NCBI GenBank assembly: GCA_035610365.1
Contig: CM069433.1
Coordinates: 175,352,882 to 175,416,881 of the forward strand
DNA length: 64,000 nt
Source of the DNA: Aquatica leii
Lineage: Eukaryota > Arthropoda > Insecta > Coleoptera > Lampyridae
Direction of reading: 5' to 3'
Part shown: one piece after another, positions 47,864-59,448 of the stretch
Position numbering within the stretch: position 1 is the stretch's first letter
Layout: the number at the start of each line of letters is the position of its first letter
Notes under the pieces: generated by a model
Databases searched by the model: none
Told to the model about the DNA's origin: nothing
The model's input: the letters and a program-made list of their open reading frames with translations, nothing else
Position numbers and translations under genes: made by a program

Positions 47864-48240
47864 TCCATAATAACAGTTGCGGCCCCTTTGTCGACTGGAA
47901 GTATTTTAATGCATTTGTTCTTCCGTAAATTTTTTTTCTCTAGAGCACTTCTGATTTTCTACTTAAATTATTCTGCTTGTATTGGAATTCTTTGCGTGCA
48001 GACGATTCCAAGAAGTTGTATTCTTTATTACTGGTTGTGATGAATTTGTTGATGTTTTGCTTTGTTTTGTAGACAATTTGCAACATTCGTCTTTTGAGTG
48101 ACCGTAATTTTTGCAATGACGTTTATCGTCAGTTTTGTAAACACGAGTTGGACTATCTTCAGGATAAGCTTCCTCCAATAAGCGAGCTTGTTTTGGTTTA
48201 ATACTTTCAATTTTCGACCTTAATTAGATTGCAGGATAAT

Positions 48241-48920
48241 TGTTAACATATTTCACTGGAAACATGACCACTTGAAAACTACCTAAAGTAATTAAAAAAG
48301 TAAACCTTCAAATGAAAGGAAAAGATTTACATCTTCCTTTAAGTTATTTTATAATTTCCTCTTTTCAATATAATAAGTATAGATTATAGAAAAATTGAAA
48401 AATATTGCTTACTTTGTGACCTTTTTTTATGCAAAAAAATAATTTTTTCAAGATTTTAGAATACCTTACATGATGCTGACAACACTCCTCTTTCATAGGA
48501 ACACATTTTTGTGTTCTTACAACTAACATTTTTTGATATTTCTTGTGCCCCGTGCACGCACGAGTTCTATATAAAATGCATAGCGAAATCCCAGCCTTAA
48601 TACAAGTGTGGTTGCTTAATCCAAATGTTTGAAATTACTATTTAACATGAACTTAAAAAATTGTGCAATACACAATAAGAAAGTAGATAAATTACGTGAC
48701 GCTTAATTAATTTACAATTTAACATGGTCCTTCAAGCAAAATTTATTTAAACACGGTTAAAATCAGCGTATTGAAAGCAAATTTAGAACTACGTTCATCG
48801 CCATATTTATTCCAACAAGTGAAACCGTTGATTGATGCCATATTAACCACAGGGGTGAGTTCCTTATTATTCCAATTTTCTATATCCGTAAAAAAGTAAT
48901 TGTGTGGTATTGTACTAAGT
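48241..48920. other. AT-rich spacer
   Basis: No gene recognised. The 5' remainder of the Gypsy may lie here but its LTR is not recognisable. Confidence 0.4.
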
Positions 48921-48929
48921 TTATTGATT

Positions 48930-49440
48930 TATAAAATTACGAAATCTCAAAAATTGAGATTAGTAACGTATCTAATGAATCCATTATTAATTTGCAACAA
49001 AGATTGAAAAGAATTAAACCAATTATTGAAATATTTAATGAAATTGAAAGCGGAATAGAGTGCCTAACACTAAAGGCAGGTTGCACAAAGCAAATCAAAA
49101 ATGTAACAACTGATTATTTTTCAAAACAATTGCTACATAGCCAATGAAACCACGTTTATTCGTGATGTAACAATTGATTTCAGAAATAATCACTTGCTAC
49201 ATTTTTGATTTGCTTTGTGCAACCCGCCTTTAAATGATTCAGGTTGTGAACCGGAAATCACGAAACGTGAAACGTTTGTAAGATCATATTATACAATAAT
49301 TTCAAAAACGCAAGCAATATTAACCTTTGTTGATGATTCGCGTTTACAATCAGGTATACTAGATGAGCCAGAACACTCCTCTATAGTGCTTCCCAATCTA
49401 ATTTTATTGCCAGTACTTTGTCTGATAAACTAAACCTTAA
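48930..49440 (+). pseudogene. BEL/Pao gag fragment
   Basis: The plus-strand text NESIINLQQRLKRIKPIIEI followed by FNEIESGIECL (about 48975-49065) is interrupted by the 158-bp MITE. It resumes as GCEPEITKRETFVRSYYTII then SKTQAILTFV (49235-49335) and VLPNLILLPV near 49395. The pattern (coiled N-terminal helix, RE.F..RYY.I....IL, then a short Leu/Pro segment) is that of BEL/Pao Gag. The large self-nested element starts about 60 bp further on, after which the protease domain of a BEL element appears. Confidence 0.6.
49071..49232. mobile_element. 158-bp MITE with 35-bp TIRs and TA target duplication
   Basis: AAGGCAGGTTGCACAAAGCA (from 49073) faces TGCTTTGTGCAACCCGCCTT (to 49230). Arms extend through AATCAAAAATGTA to about 35 bp with two mismatches. 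TA flanks at 49071-49072 and 49231-49232 suggest a Tc1/mariner-type mover. It interrupts the BEL gag frame. Confidence 0.85.
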
Positions 49441-49495
49441 AAATAATGATGTTTAGTTAAACGTAGTTGAAATAGGTTCACTTAATATATATCAC

Positions 49496-52009
49496 AGCCC
49501 AGTAAACACGGATTGAAACTGTTACAGTCACAAGATTAAAACAATTGTTTCGTGTTAGTTCCATTTTTATATCATTTACATGTAACTGACAGTGAATAAA
49601 TTGAAAGAGTTCCGATTTTTCACAATCAGTTTTGAACCGTTTCAGTACTTGCAATTTTTTTCCCATAATCAGCAACCGTCTAATAACTGATTTATTAAAA
49701 CCGAATATTTTTTGAATAACTAGAATTGTTTGAAGATCGGTTAAATAAAACTGAATTATTTTCAAAACAGTAGAATCGTTTTAGTAAAAACGAATACTTT
49801 GTGATAAGTCAGCATTAGTCGTTGCTATACTTTTGATTACTGTCGTCAACGCTTGCGCTGCAAATTGATATCTTTTCACTTGTTCGGTTGCAGTTTGATA
49901 AGTGATGCTGTGTGTACAATTACGAAATGGAACAATAAACGGTAAGTCGAAGCATTTTATTATAATCTATAAATGTAATCAATATTATTATCATTTCTGT
50001 TCTTTATGTATCATGTTTTAATTTGTATAAAAAATGTAAATTAAATCTAGTGATACTTTAGGATTTATAATTACAGTTCAATTCTTCAAGTTTTCTATAC
50101 GGTTATGTACAGATGAAGGTATTCACAGTGTTTTTATAATAATATAATAATATTTATATTAAGTTTGTGTTGTTTTTGATTAAAAAAGTGTAATTAATTT
50201 TGTGTAACTATGATTATGTATGTATATAAACGAAATATTTATTTCTATGTTACAGATGCGGTTAAAAGTTGCTACCCACCCAGTAAACACAAAATTGATA
50301 ATGTTTAGTAACAGTTTCAAAACAAAAAAATTATGATTCACTCTTGTTTCAAACATAAAAGAAACCTAACTGCAATAAAATAGCTATAAGTCCATCGCTG
50401 TTTCACTTATTTGAATCAGTATAGTTTCGGTATTTTAAATTCAAATCTGTTGCAAACTAAATGTTGCATTCGGTTTACGTTTTAAAAGCTTCGTTCTTGA
50501 ACTGATACTAAATGATCGATACATGTATGATTTTTTTGTTTCAATAATGAACTAAATCAATTCTTTCAATAATATAATAATACATTTTCGAATGCACGTT
50601 TCAAATTTTATTGCACAATAAATATTTTTAAATACAATATCACATTGAGTTTTTTACATATTGCAACTTTCCTGGATGTGGTCTTTTCACGGAAACCTCG
50701 AAAACTGCATCAGTTACTGTTGGGTAGCAACTTTTAACCGCATCTGTAACATAGAAATAAATATTTCATTTATATACATACATAATCATAGAGTTACACA
50801 AAATTAATTACATTTTTTTAATCAAAAACAACACAAACTTAATATAAATATCACTTTAGCAATTATTAGAAAGTTATAAAAAAAACTGTGAATACCTTTA
50901 GCTGTACATAATCGTATAGAAAACTTCAAGAATTGAACTGTAATTATAAATCCTAAAGTATCATCAGATTTACGCAATAATCTACCTTGACGCAACCATG
51001 TGTGTTAATTTACATTTTTTTATACAAATTAGAACATGATACATAAAGAACAGAAATGATAATAATATCGATTACACTTATGGATTATAATAAAATGTTT
51101 CGACTTACCGTTTATTGTTCCAATTCGTAATTATTGTACACACAGCATCACTTATCAAACTACAACCGAACAAGTGAAAAGATATCAATTTGCAGCGCAA
51201 GCGTTGACGACAGTAATCAAAAGTATAGCAACGACTAATGCTGACTAATCACAAAGTATTCGTTTTTCCTAGAACGATTCCACTGTTTTGAAAATAATTC
51301 AATTTTATTTAATCGATCTTTAACCAATTCTAGTTATTCAAAAAATATTCGGTTTTAATAAATCAGTTTTTAGACGGTTGCTGATTATGGGATAAAAATT
51401 GCAAGTACTGAAACGGTTTAAAACTGATTGTAAAAAATCGGAACTCTTTCAATTTATTCACTGTCAGTTACACGTAAATGGTATAAAAATGGAACTAACA
51501 CGAAACAACGTAATGAAACAATTGTTTTAATTTTGTGACTGTAACAGTTTTAATGAGTGTTTACTGGGCAGCAGTAACTGATGCAGTTTTCGAGGCTTCC
51601 GTGAAAAGATCACAAAAAGAAAGTTGCAATATGTAAAAAACTCATTGTGATGTATTTAAAAATATTTATTGTGCAATAAAATTTGAAACGTGCATTCGAA
51701 AATGTATTATTGTATTATTGAAAGAATTATTTAGTTCATTATTGAAACAAGCAAATCATATATTTATTGATCATTTAGTATCAGTTCAAGAACCAAGCTT
51801 TTAAAACGTAAACCGAATGCAACATTTGTTTTGCAACAGGTTTGAATTTAAAATACCGAAACTATACTGATTCAAATAAGTGAAACAGCGATGGACTTAT
51901 AGCTATTTTATTGCAGTTAGGTTTCTTTCATGTTTGAAACAAGAGTGAATCATAAATTTTTTGTTTTGAAACTGTTACTAAACATTATCAGTTTTGTGTT
52001 TACTGGGAG
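49496..52009. mobile_element. TIR element containing a second copy of itself in inverse orientation
   Basis: Outer copy 49498-52007 starts CCCAGTAAACAC and ends GTGTTTACTGGG. The dinucleotide AG flanks both ends (49496-49497, 52008-52009). An inner element 50279-51568 (1290 bp) has the same termini and is flanked by CA on both sides. Call the left half of one element A and the right half B'. The locus then reads A, B, A', B', where A' (50723-51568) is the reverse complement of A (49498-50275) and B' (51571-52007) that of B (50279-50720). This is exactly what results when one ~1.2-kb copy inserts, inverted, into the middle of another. No transposase is present. The family was not identified. 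Confidence 0.88.
50279..51568. mobile_element. Inner inverted copy of the self-nested TIR element
   Basis: Intact 1290-bp copy with perfect 12-bp terminal repeats. Its own middle junction (TTACTGTTGGGTAGCAAC) shows what the outer copy looked like before it was split between GCTACCCA and GCAGTAACTG. Confidence 0.85.
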
Positions 52010-52260
52010 TGTAGATATTCACATTCGATCTTGCAATGGAAACTTTGAAACTTCACTTCAATGTTTGATAGTTGAAGAAATTGCTTCTTCCTTGCCAACT
52101 CGTTCATTGAATGTAAACATGATAGAAGTTCCGTCACATATTAGATTAACAGATGACCGTTTCAACAAATCGCGCGAAGTGGAGTTGTTGATTGGCGCCG
52201 GAATTTTTTGGCAACGTTCAACAACAAGGTCTAACCCTTCAAAATAGCCAATTAGGGTGT
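52008..52260 (+). pseudogene. BEL/Pao protease fragment
   Basis: The frame continuing out of the TIR element reads VDIHIRSCNGNFETSLQCLI, VEEIASSLPTRSLNVNMIEV, PSHIRLTDDRFNKSREVELL and IGAGIFWQ. This is the second half of the BEL/Pao retropepsin-like domain (pattern C-L-V-L...LP...I-P..I.LAD..F.....ID.LIGA..FW). The catalytic first half and the end of gag are missing. The earlier residues of this frame (from 51930) belong to the TIR element. Confidence 0.75.
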
Positions 52261-55200
52261 ATTGTGACTGGAAATTTAATGCATTAATTTGAAAGAAAAG
52301 CCAATATTTCGCTTAAATAGAACTGTAAAACACAATTAAATACGGTCCTATGAGCTATGAAATTTTAAAATTTAAAATTTAAAATAAACTTGTCAAACTT
52401 AACTAGCCGTTTTTTTATAACGTAAGTTTGGTTGCCTACCTTGCAGGTCGCGCTTAAAAGTGTCCAATTACTTTTTTGATGCAATATACTTTAAGAATCA
52501 TGCAAAACTTAACAATAAATAAATATATAAATTACGTGACGCTTAATTAATTTACTATTTAACAGACAGTTTATTGCTGTATACAATTTATAATTGTTAT
52601 TAAATGTTAATAATATATGTTAGACACAGACTGTTAAATTTAAATAAAAAAATATTACTAAATTTTAATTTATATTTCAAGATCTTATAGCACAGAATTG
52701 TCTTTTATTTTGATTGCACGTCGACTATAAGTAAAATACCGATATTTTTATAGACATTTATTATTATGATTACCATTATAATACTACGAATTAGGATTTT
52801 AATCTAAATGCTACATAAATTTAGTTTTATCAATAAAAAACGTAATTTACTGAGTTTAACAATTTGAAACTAGTTACTGTATATGGAGTTAGTTTGATTA
52901 TGTTATTAGTGATAATTGCTTAGAAAACATAAAATCCTTTAATGTGCTCGAAGTTAGTTCTCTTGGCCATTGCCGAGTAACTTTACTGAAGTAGAACAAT
53001 TATACTTTCTTATTGTGCTATTAGTAGAGTTTAATTTGTTGAGTTATTAACCTGTGTACCAAATTGCATTTCGTACTTACATATTTAGGTAGTATGTTTG
53101 CAAAATAATGCAAAACTATGATTTATTATTTTAATTAACTACAACTATCAAAAACGACACATTTTTCTATGTAACTGTTGTTGTATTGAAATAATACATT
53201 TTATTAATAAAAAGACATATCAATGTGAATTTCAAACACTGGATAGATGTATAGATTGGTAAAATTTAAAAAAATTATTAACAAAATTACATAACGTCTT
53301 TGGTTTTTCTAAACATAAATAAGTTTTTTAATACCTTTTTTTATGTAAAAAATATTATTTTAAACAATCTAATAATGTAATTGTTACATTTTTACTTGAA
53401 AATTATTTAATTTATAGAATTAAAAGTAAATTTAGTCTCTAAACACAATAATTAAAATTGCAATCTTGAATAAACAAATTTATTTTTGAAAATTTATCAA
53501 TGAGTACCAATAATTGTTTTAAATATATTAAGACAATTAAAATTACGTTTATTATACTAAAAAACGTAGTAGTAATATTTATTTGTCAACTTAACTTTGG
53601 TTTTTACTCACTTTTTGTCTAATTTAATTAAACATATGTTTATATGATATTTATATTCTACAAATAGACAAATATCTTTGTAACTGATAAACTTTACTTG
53701 CACATTAAATTTTTTTTGTAAAATAATGTTTAGTCAGTTATTTCTAACAATCATTTTCTTAATAAGTTTACCTTGTTTAGAAATAATACTAAATTCTAAG
53801 AATTGATTGTATCAGTAACGATTGATTGTTGTGTTATCTTTGTCTCAATATATTTCGTAGACTGCAACATAGGCAAAAGTATTATTGATTTGAGACTCAA
53901 ACGATTCTAATACGTATTTTGTTTGTCTTCAACAAAATTAAAGTTCAACAATCTCATTTTATGTTAAAAAGAAATTTTTAGAAAATACATGGTACAATAG
54001 CAAGTAATCCTTACGGAATCAATTTTTTTGCTAAAAGGTATATAAACATTTTTTTTAATATTTATTATGATTTTTGTAAAAAAAAATATGTGTAATAATT
54101 AACATAACTTAAATTTAACATCAATAGTTTTTTTTTATTAACATTTTATTTTGATTTCAAATCACGTGTTGTGTTGTTACATTTAATTTACATTAAAAAA
54201 ATATCTTTTTTTAATTGTAATTTTTCATATCTGAATAGTAGTATAATTTTGGCTTTATGTACGTAAAAAAATTAAGGCAATAAGCATTTCAATTTTATAA
54301 TTTGCACTAATATTTTATGAATTGCTACTGTACTATTTTAATTGATACTTTTATTTGTTAAAAGTAAAGATACATTACATGTTTTGCTATAGTATACATG
54401 TTCTTGGTTATATTTATATATTTTATTTTATAACTTAAGCCGAAATGTGAATATATAAGAAAAAACTTTAACCCGAGATAAGCTGCGAAATCTAATTTTG
54501 AACATACTATAACACAAACAAACAAGTACGGTTCACGAATATCTGCTGAAAACGTTTATTTTTGTATGCATGTACAATGTGTTATTATTTTCATGCTAAA
54601 GCATAATATTATAAAATTTTAATTTACTCAACTTGGAATTTATTTTTATTAAATCGTTTAATTAGTTTATTATCTGAACTATTTTTTTTTAAATTGCTTT
54701 ATTTAATTTATTATTTACTATTATGAACAGTGTATATTTTTTATACTTACTGCTATTTTTTGAATATTAATTTTTATCATATACTTTTTAGCGTTTATTC
54801 AGTTATGTTATAATTGAATACAAATCCCAAGTAATTTCATATTACAATATCAACAAATTTAGACCAAGATGTACATTACACCATTTGTGTTCTTTTATGT
54901 TTTACTTTGGAGTGTTTGGTGAATTTATTTTTACTGCACGTATGCTTTTTAGCTACTGCTTTGATTTTATTTTTTCTTAAAATAATGTATTTTTGTTTCT
55001 ACTTTTACAAAACTTATGTTATCACAAATATGTGACAAGTACTTTACATGTATAATACATGAACTCTAAAATGTCCGCCACATAGCTTTATTTCAGTAAT
55101 TTAAAAAATGTAAATCAATGTTTTGTAACACTGTTGTATGTAGAGTGTTTCAGTACATTACTGTACATTGAATGCACATATACATATGTAATGCATTATA

Positions 55201-55540
55201 GATGTTAACGGTAATGTAACCGTAAGTAGAAGATATGTAGTAGGTACGCTTCAGAGGTTAATTGTTGTACCTAGAAGATTTATACCAGTTACGTACACTT
55301 ATGAGACATCCCGATTTAGTAGGTACATTATGATATTGAAAAAATAAAATATATCAGATACAAAAAATGTATTCGGATCATACATATTAAGTACATATTA
55401 AAAATATATTTAATTAATTAAAAAAAACATCACAACTAAACTTTAACATAATTTACTTTTTTGTCCTCTGACAAAACACTGTTTTGCCTGACGAAATCAG
55501 TTACAGTTAAATCTTCCGTGAACACAATACTTTAAATAAA
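52261..55540. other. Long AT-rich gene-free stretch
   Basis: More than 3 kb without a recognisable gene, RNA or transposon end. Confidence 0.5.
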
Positions 55541-57560
55541 ATGAAAGATGACTTGAATGAGGTAAACAATAGGATTAAAGTAGTAGAGGAGAAGAGTAAA
55601 TCTAATGATAAAAGAATTAGTGAGATTTAAGCAAAGGTTGATAATAATAATGGTACGCCATTAGAAAGTAAATCTTCGTTATTGGAAGAAATAAATAAAC
55701 GAGAATTAAAAAAAAAAAAATTATGTTATTTGGAGTGATTGAGTCTACATCAAATGTGGTTGAGGATAGGATCAAGCATGGTAAATCAAACGTTACTGAC
55801 ATGCTTACTAAGTTAGGAGTTGGTTAGGTATTTCCTAGGAAGATTATACGAATTGGTAAACCAATGGTAACAAATATGCACCCCATTGCAAATAAAGTTA
55901 TTTAGAGTTTGAAGATGAAAACTGTGAAGCATGACCTGACAATGATGCAAAGAAAGAAGTTAAAGAAGTGTTTAAAAGACTTGGGTGATAGAAAGGGCAG
56001 AGGTCAGTTGAATTTGAAAATCAAATATATTAATGAAATACCCGTACTTCAATCAAATCCAGCAACGAAAGCCTAGCAATCAAAATCACTATCTCTCTAG
56101 TAAAAAAATGTTAGAAGCGTGGTGGTTAAAATGGACAGTTTACGGGAAAATATATGTTTATCTTATTTTGAAATTATTGTTTTTACAGAAACATGGTTAC
56201 ACAGTGGAGTTTACACTGCTGAAATGGGCTTAGATAATTTTATAGTTTATAGAAAAGATCGTGATTCTGCTTCGAGTTCTAAATGCTCAGAAGGAGGTGT
56301 TCTTGTTTCGGCGAGAAAGCATATATGCGCTAACATATTAAATAGATCATTTTTACTTGAAGATATGTTCCTGAAACTTGAATTAATAAAGATTGGCATA
56401 ATAATCTGTACTGTGTATATACTTCTGAATTTACGAGAACGAGTACGAATAACGTATTTAGATGTGGTATAGCGGGGCTGGGTTACCGCAAATAAATTTT
56501 GTCAGGAACCTTATCAGATCTTTGCTTTGCTCCTGGAGATATTGGTACATGTTAGCAGCGTGAGGAACCCTGGGTGTACCCAGTTGATATTGTCGATGGT
56601 GACCCTCCTCTAAGACTATCTCTACGCGTAAGTCACACAAAGGTTAACCCAGTTGAGTCTACTTTTTATAACTTCAATAAAGCGGACTTTAAAATGTTGA
56701 ATTATTATTTTGAACAAATAAGAAAGGAGTCAATTTTTAGTAATGAAATGTGATCTGGCAATTTGAAAAAGGCGGTAGAGATGTTCTATGAAGTTCTTAA
56801 AGAATCTTTTAATTTGTAGGTACCAGTAAATTTCCAAAATGGTGTTCTCCGGAGGTAAAAGATTAGATAATTAAGAAAAAGATAGCACATAAATGTTTCA
56901 AATTATCTGGGAAAATAGAAGATTACAACCAGTTTTCTACTCGACGAGCTAAATGTAAAACATTATCATAATCAGATCTCTCCAATAATAAAAATTCTGT
57001 TGAGTAGTCTTTGAAGGCAAATCCAAACTCATTCTGGGCTTACATTAAATCTCTTAGAAAGGATGAAAGTGTGCCAGTTCAAATGCTAGTTTAACGGCGA
57101 GGAGAGCTCGGATGGTTGCGTCATTGCCAACATGTTTGCTAAATTCTTTTCTTCGGTATTTATGAAGGATAATGTTGTTCAGCCAAAGGGGAAGAGAGAT
57201 CTAGTTCTGAAGTTGAAATCTCGCTCATTCAGTTTAAAATATATCAAGCAGTGGGAAAATTAACTAGTAGGAATCCGATGGATCTTGATGAACTACCCCC
57301 AATTGTTCTAACAAACTGCAGAATGGTCTTAAATTATCCACTTCAAATACTCCTTAACTAATCTTAAAATTTAGAGTCTTCCTTGAGTGTTGGAAAACAG
57401 GCTTCATTTGACCAATGCGTAATGATGGTAATAAAAATGTTGTAAGAAATTACCATCCCATTACTATACTTTCTGCCATACCTAAGCGTCTTGAAAAGTT
57501 ATTACGAAAGAAATTGTGCTCACTAATGAGAAATATAATTGTGGAGCATCGTATTGAGAA
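55541..57560 (+). pseudogene. Jockey/CR1-type LINE, ORF1 to early RT
   Basis: ORF1 remnant from ATG 55541 (MKDDLNEVNNRIKVVEEKSK, coiled coil; IRIGKPMV near 55850). Endonuclease 56130-56470: IVFTETWLHSGVYTAEMGLD then FIVYRKDRDSASSSKCSEGG and VLVSARKHI, the metal-binding and strand motifs of a LINE EEP nuclease. After shifts come DGDPPLRLSLRVSH and FKMLNYYFEQIRKESIF, then the linker to RT. RT begins FLECWKTGFI..MRNDGNKN, VRNYHPITIL.AIPKRLEKL near 57390-57500 and stops at IVEHRIEKG (57540-57560), before the catalytic blocks. It is truncated where the ACGC repeat and TIR element start. Confidence 0.8.
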
Positions 57561-57574
57561 AGGAGTTGATGTAT

Positions 57575-57612
57575 GCACGCACGTACTCACGTAAGCACGC
57601 ACGCACGCATCT
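57575..57612. repeat. (ACGC)n-type microsatellite
   Basis: Degenerate CACGCACG repeats bordering the LINE break. Confidence 0.85.
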
Positions 57613-57624
57613 TTCAAAAAATTA

Positions 57625-58737
57625 GGGCGTGTACTAGTGTACACATGTAAAAAGTGAAACTTCTTTATGGCCTTATTTTTCGCAAAATGATCTACATGCG
57701 ACTTTTCAGAAATTGGTTAAATAAAGTTAAATTAGATAAAGTTTAAACAAAAGGATTTTATTATCATAGACATGAATACAAAATTATTTTTCGCAAAATG
57801 ATCTACATGCAACTTTTCAGAAATTGGTTAAATAAAGTTAAATTAGATAAAGTTTAAACAAAAGGATTTTATTATCATAGACATGAATACAAATAATACA
57901 ATTATTTCACTTTAACCTTTTGCTACTAAGATTATTACAGCATTTCATTAATTGTAATAGAATTATTACTATCATTGTCATCGTTATTTGTAATTAATGG
58001 CTTATGGTAACTGAAATATGAAATTGAATCTACAAAAATTAGTTAATTGATTTACAAAAATTAATAACATATTTCAGAATTTATACTCTATGCCAATTAA
58101 TTGATGTTCATTAAATTAGCAGTCTTATTAATTAATAAATACTATTTTAATGAAATCATATACATTGACCGATAGTTACAATAAGAAACTGAGGTTAACC
58201 TTAAATATTTTAAATTTAAAATTAGATAAATTTTAAACAAAAGGATTTTATTATAATAGACATGAATACAAATAATACAATTATTTCACTTTAACTTTTG
58301 CTACTAAGATTATTACAGCATTTCATTAATTGAAATAGAATTATTACTATCATTGTCATCGTTCAAACAGAAACTGAGGTTAACCTTAAATATATTAAAT
58401 TTAAAATGTCATCGTTCAATCAGAAACTGAGGTTAACCTTAAATATTTTAAATTTAAATTAATAACATATTTCAGAATTTATACTCTATGTCAATTAATT
58501 ACACCCAAGTATTAGAAAAATAGATATAATTACTTACTTTTGTTAAAAATCCACTGGAATTAGAATTAAAATGAAGCCTTTTATTTTGTTGATCACTTTA
58601 TTATTGATATATTATTTATCACGTCGCTATTGCGTTTTAGAAAAAATGTGACGCGTAACCAAAAAAAAAATGTGACGCGTAACCGAAAAAATGTGACGGT
58701 AAATTTTTTTCCAACGCCGATAAAGAAGTTTCACTTC
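57625..58737. mobile_element. Second copy of the TIR element found at 13.3 kb, internally duplicated
   Basis: Starts GGGCGTGTACTAGTGTACAC, then AGTGAAACTTCTTTATGGCC (57651), and ends CCGATAAAGAAGTTTCACTT (58737). It is the inverse orientation of the 13.3-kb copy; both ends and the segment GTAATTAATGGCTTATGGTA (57991 and about 13589) match. It lacks the tRNA. It holds internal direct duplications: a 111-bp unit at 57673 and 57784, another segment repeated at about 57850 and 58220, and three copies of CAGAAACTGAGGTTAACCTT. Near the right end are three units of about 21 bp containing ATGTGACGCGTAACC (58645-58700). No coding capacity. Confidence 0.8.
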
Positions 58738-59448
58738 AATAAGTTTTTTATCAATTATTTTATTGTTGACGCAGTAGTTCACACATTCAATTTTATTAGT
58801 AAGATAATACTCGGAGTTGTATGGAAAAGCAGTCGGCAAGTTGTAACCTTTGCACACCATACAATCTGTGAATTTCTAAACACGGGCTGATGATGTGCAA
58901 AGGACACGCTCATCAAAAACACGTATTGTCATCTTGTCTAAAAAACGTCCTATGCACAAGTCCTACAAGTACAGTATTCAAGTATTTACAATAATTTATG
59001 AAAATAAATACAAAGGATATGACTAAGTCAGAAAACCGTGAGTTGTCATTTCAGTTTATAAGAAAAGAGCTTCTATAAAGATAGATTTATATTTATTGAT
59101 AAGGTCATATACCTCTCTAGTCGTTTTTTTACACCCGAGTGTAACGGTTTTTTGTATAATGAATAGATCTGTGTTTTTGCTACTCCTATGTTTTTGAAAA
59201 ACGGTTATCGGTACTTAAATAGATTAAGCAGCCTACTATCACCTGTCGGGCACTGATTACTATTTGTTCAGTAGCCGACTGCTCCGATTACGTGTTTTTT
59301 TTGTGGCAAGTAGTAATCTGCTTAAGATTTCGTATGACATCAATCTCAACCTTATCGGACCCAGATTTAAATTGTGATAATTCTTTAATTTCTCACGGGT
59401 TAACGAATTTTAAACCGATATACAAGGGTCGCGAAAAAAAAGAAATAT
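58738..59448. other. Spacer, possible LINE 5' untranslated region
   Basis: No gene. 59120-59440 is less AT-rich and directly precedes the ORF1 fragment, so it may be its 5' UTR. Confidence 0.4.

Larger units (their letters stand above)
45936..47950 (-). pseudogene. Penelope-like element: RT and GIY-YIG endonuclease
   Basis: Minus strand. N-terminal text NKCIKILPVDKGAATVIMD lies at 47920-47864. After a ~130-bp foreign insert the frame restarts at 47734 (MDATTYNQKIEDVLNQGNY, HLYGLTKIYKNNMPLRPI), then SFDVESIYTNVPVEEAL (47330-47280) and the 367-codon frame 47208-46105. That frame holds EGLPMGSCLSPVVANIYM, RYVDDTIIYW (catalytic YVDD), FLVVHVIKNKGMVETTVYRK, and the GIY-YIG domain CIYQVPCECGKSYVGETKRP LDIRLKEHQ with its downstream H/E residues. 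This is the EN(+) Penelope architecture. A stop near 47269 and shifts near 47470 break the RT half; the C-terminal half is open. It sits inside the Gypsy between gag and protease. Confidence 0.92.
42781..48240 (-). pseudogene. Gypsy-type retrotransposon, minus strand, split by a Penelope-like element
   Basis: Right to left. Gag end with zinc knuckle (LLEEAYPEDSPTRVYKTDD, CKNYGHSKDEC; 48210-47990). Then the Penelope insert. Protease remnant (EIETTFVILPKCNN, INFIQDAKIVIDVA; 45800-45650). RT (PPYRMTSPNKELLQKEIDRM, DAYPLPKMDNL, TTIDLKAGYHQMEV, SFGLRNAPATF; 45551-45000) and the YLDDFII box near 44985. RNase H (LRTDANRYALGAVLVQDEG, TEREALAVAW, TSDHQPLKWL; 44789-44250). Integrase (HEALTAAHYDLKRT, CLECQRYKASNQKPPG, INLFGPLPKTHAG, SNNGTQFVTHLM, YHPQANMVDRKNR; 44040-43450) with a C-terminal region to 42794. 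In the core SNNGTQF replaces the usual SDNGTQF, so a catalytic Asp is Asn. Multiple stops and shifts; dead. LTRs not found. Confidence 0.88.
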
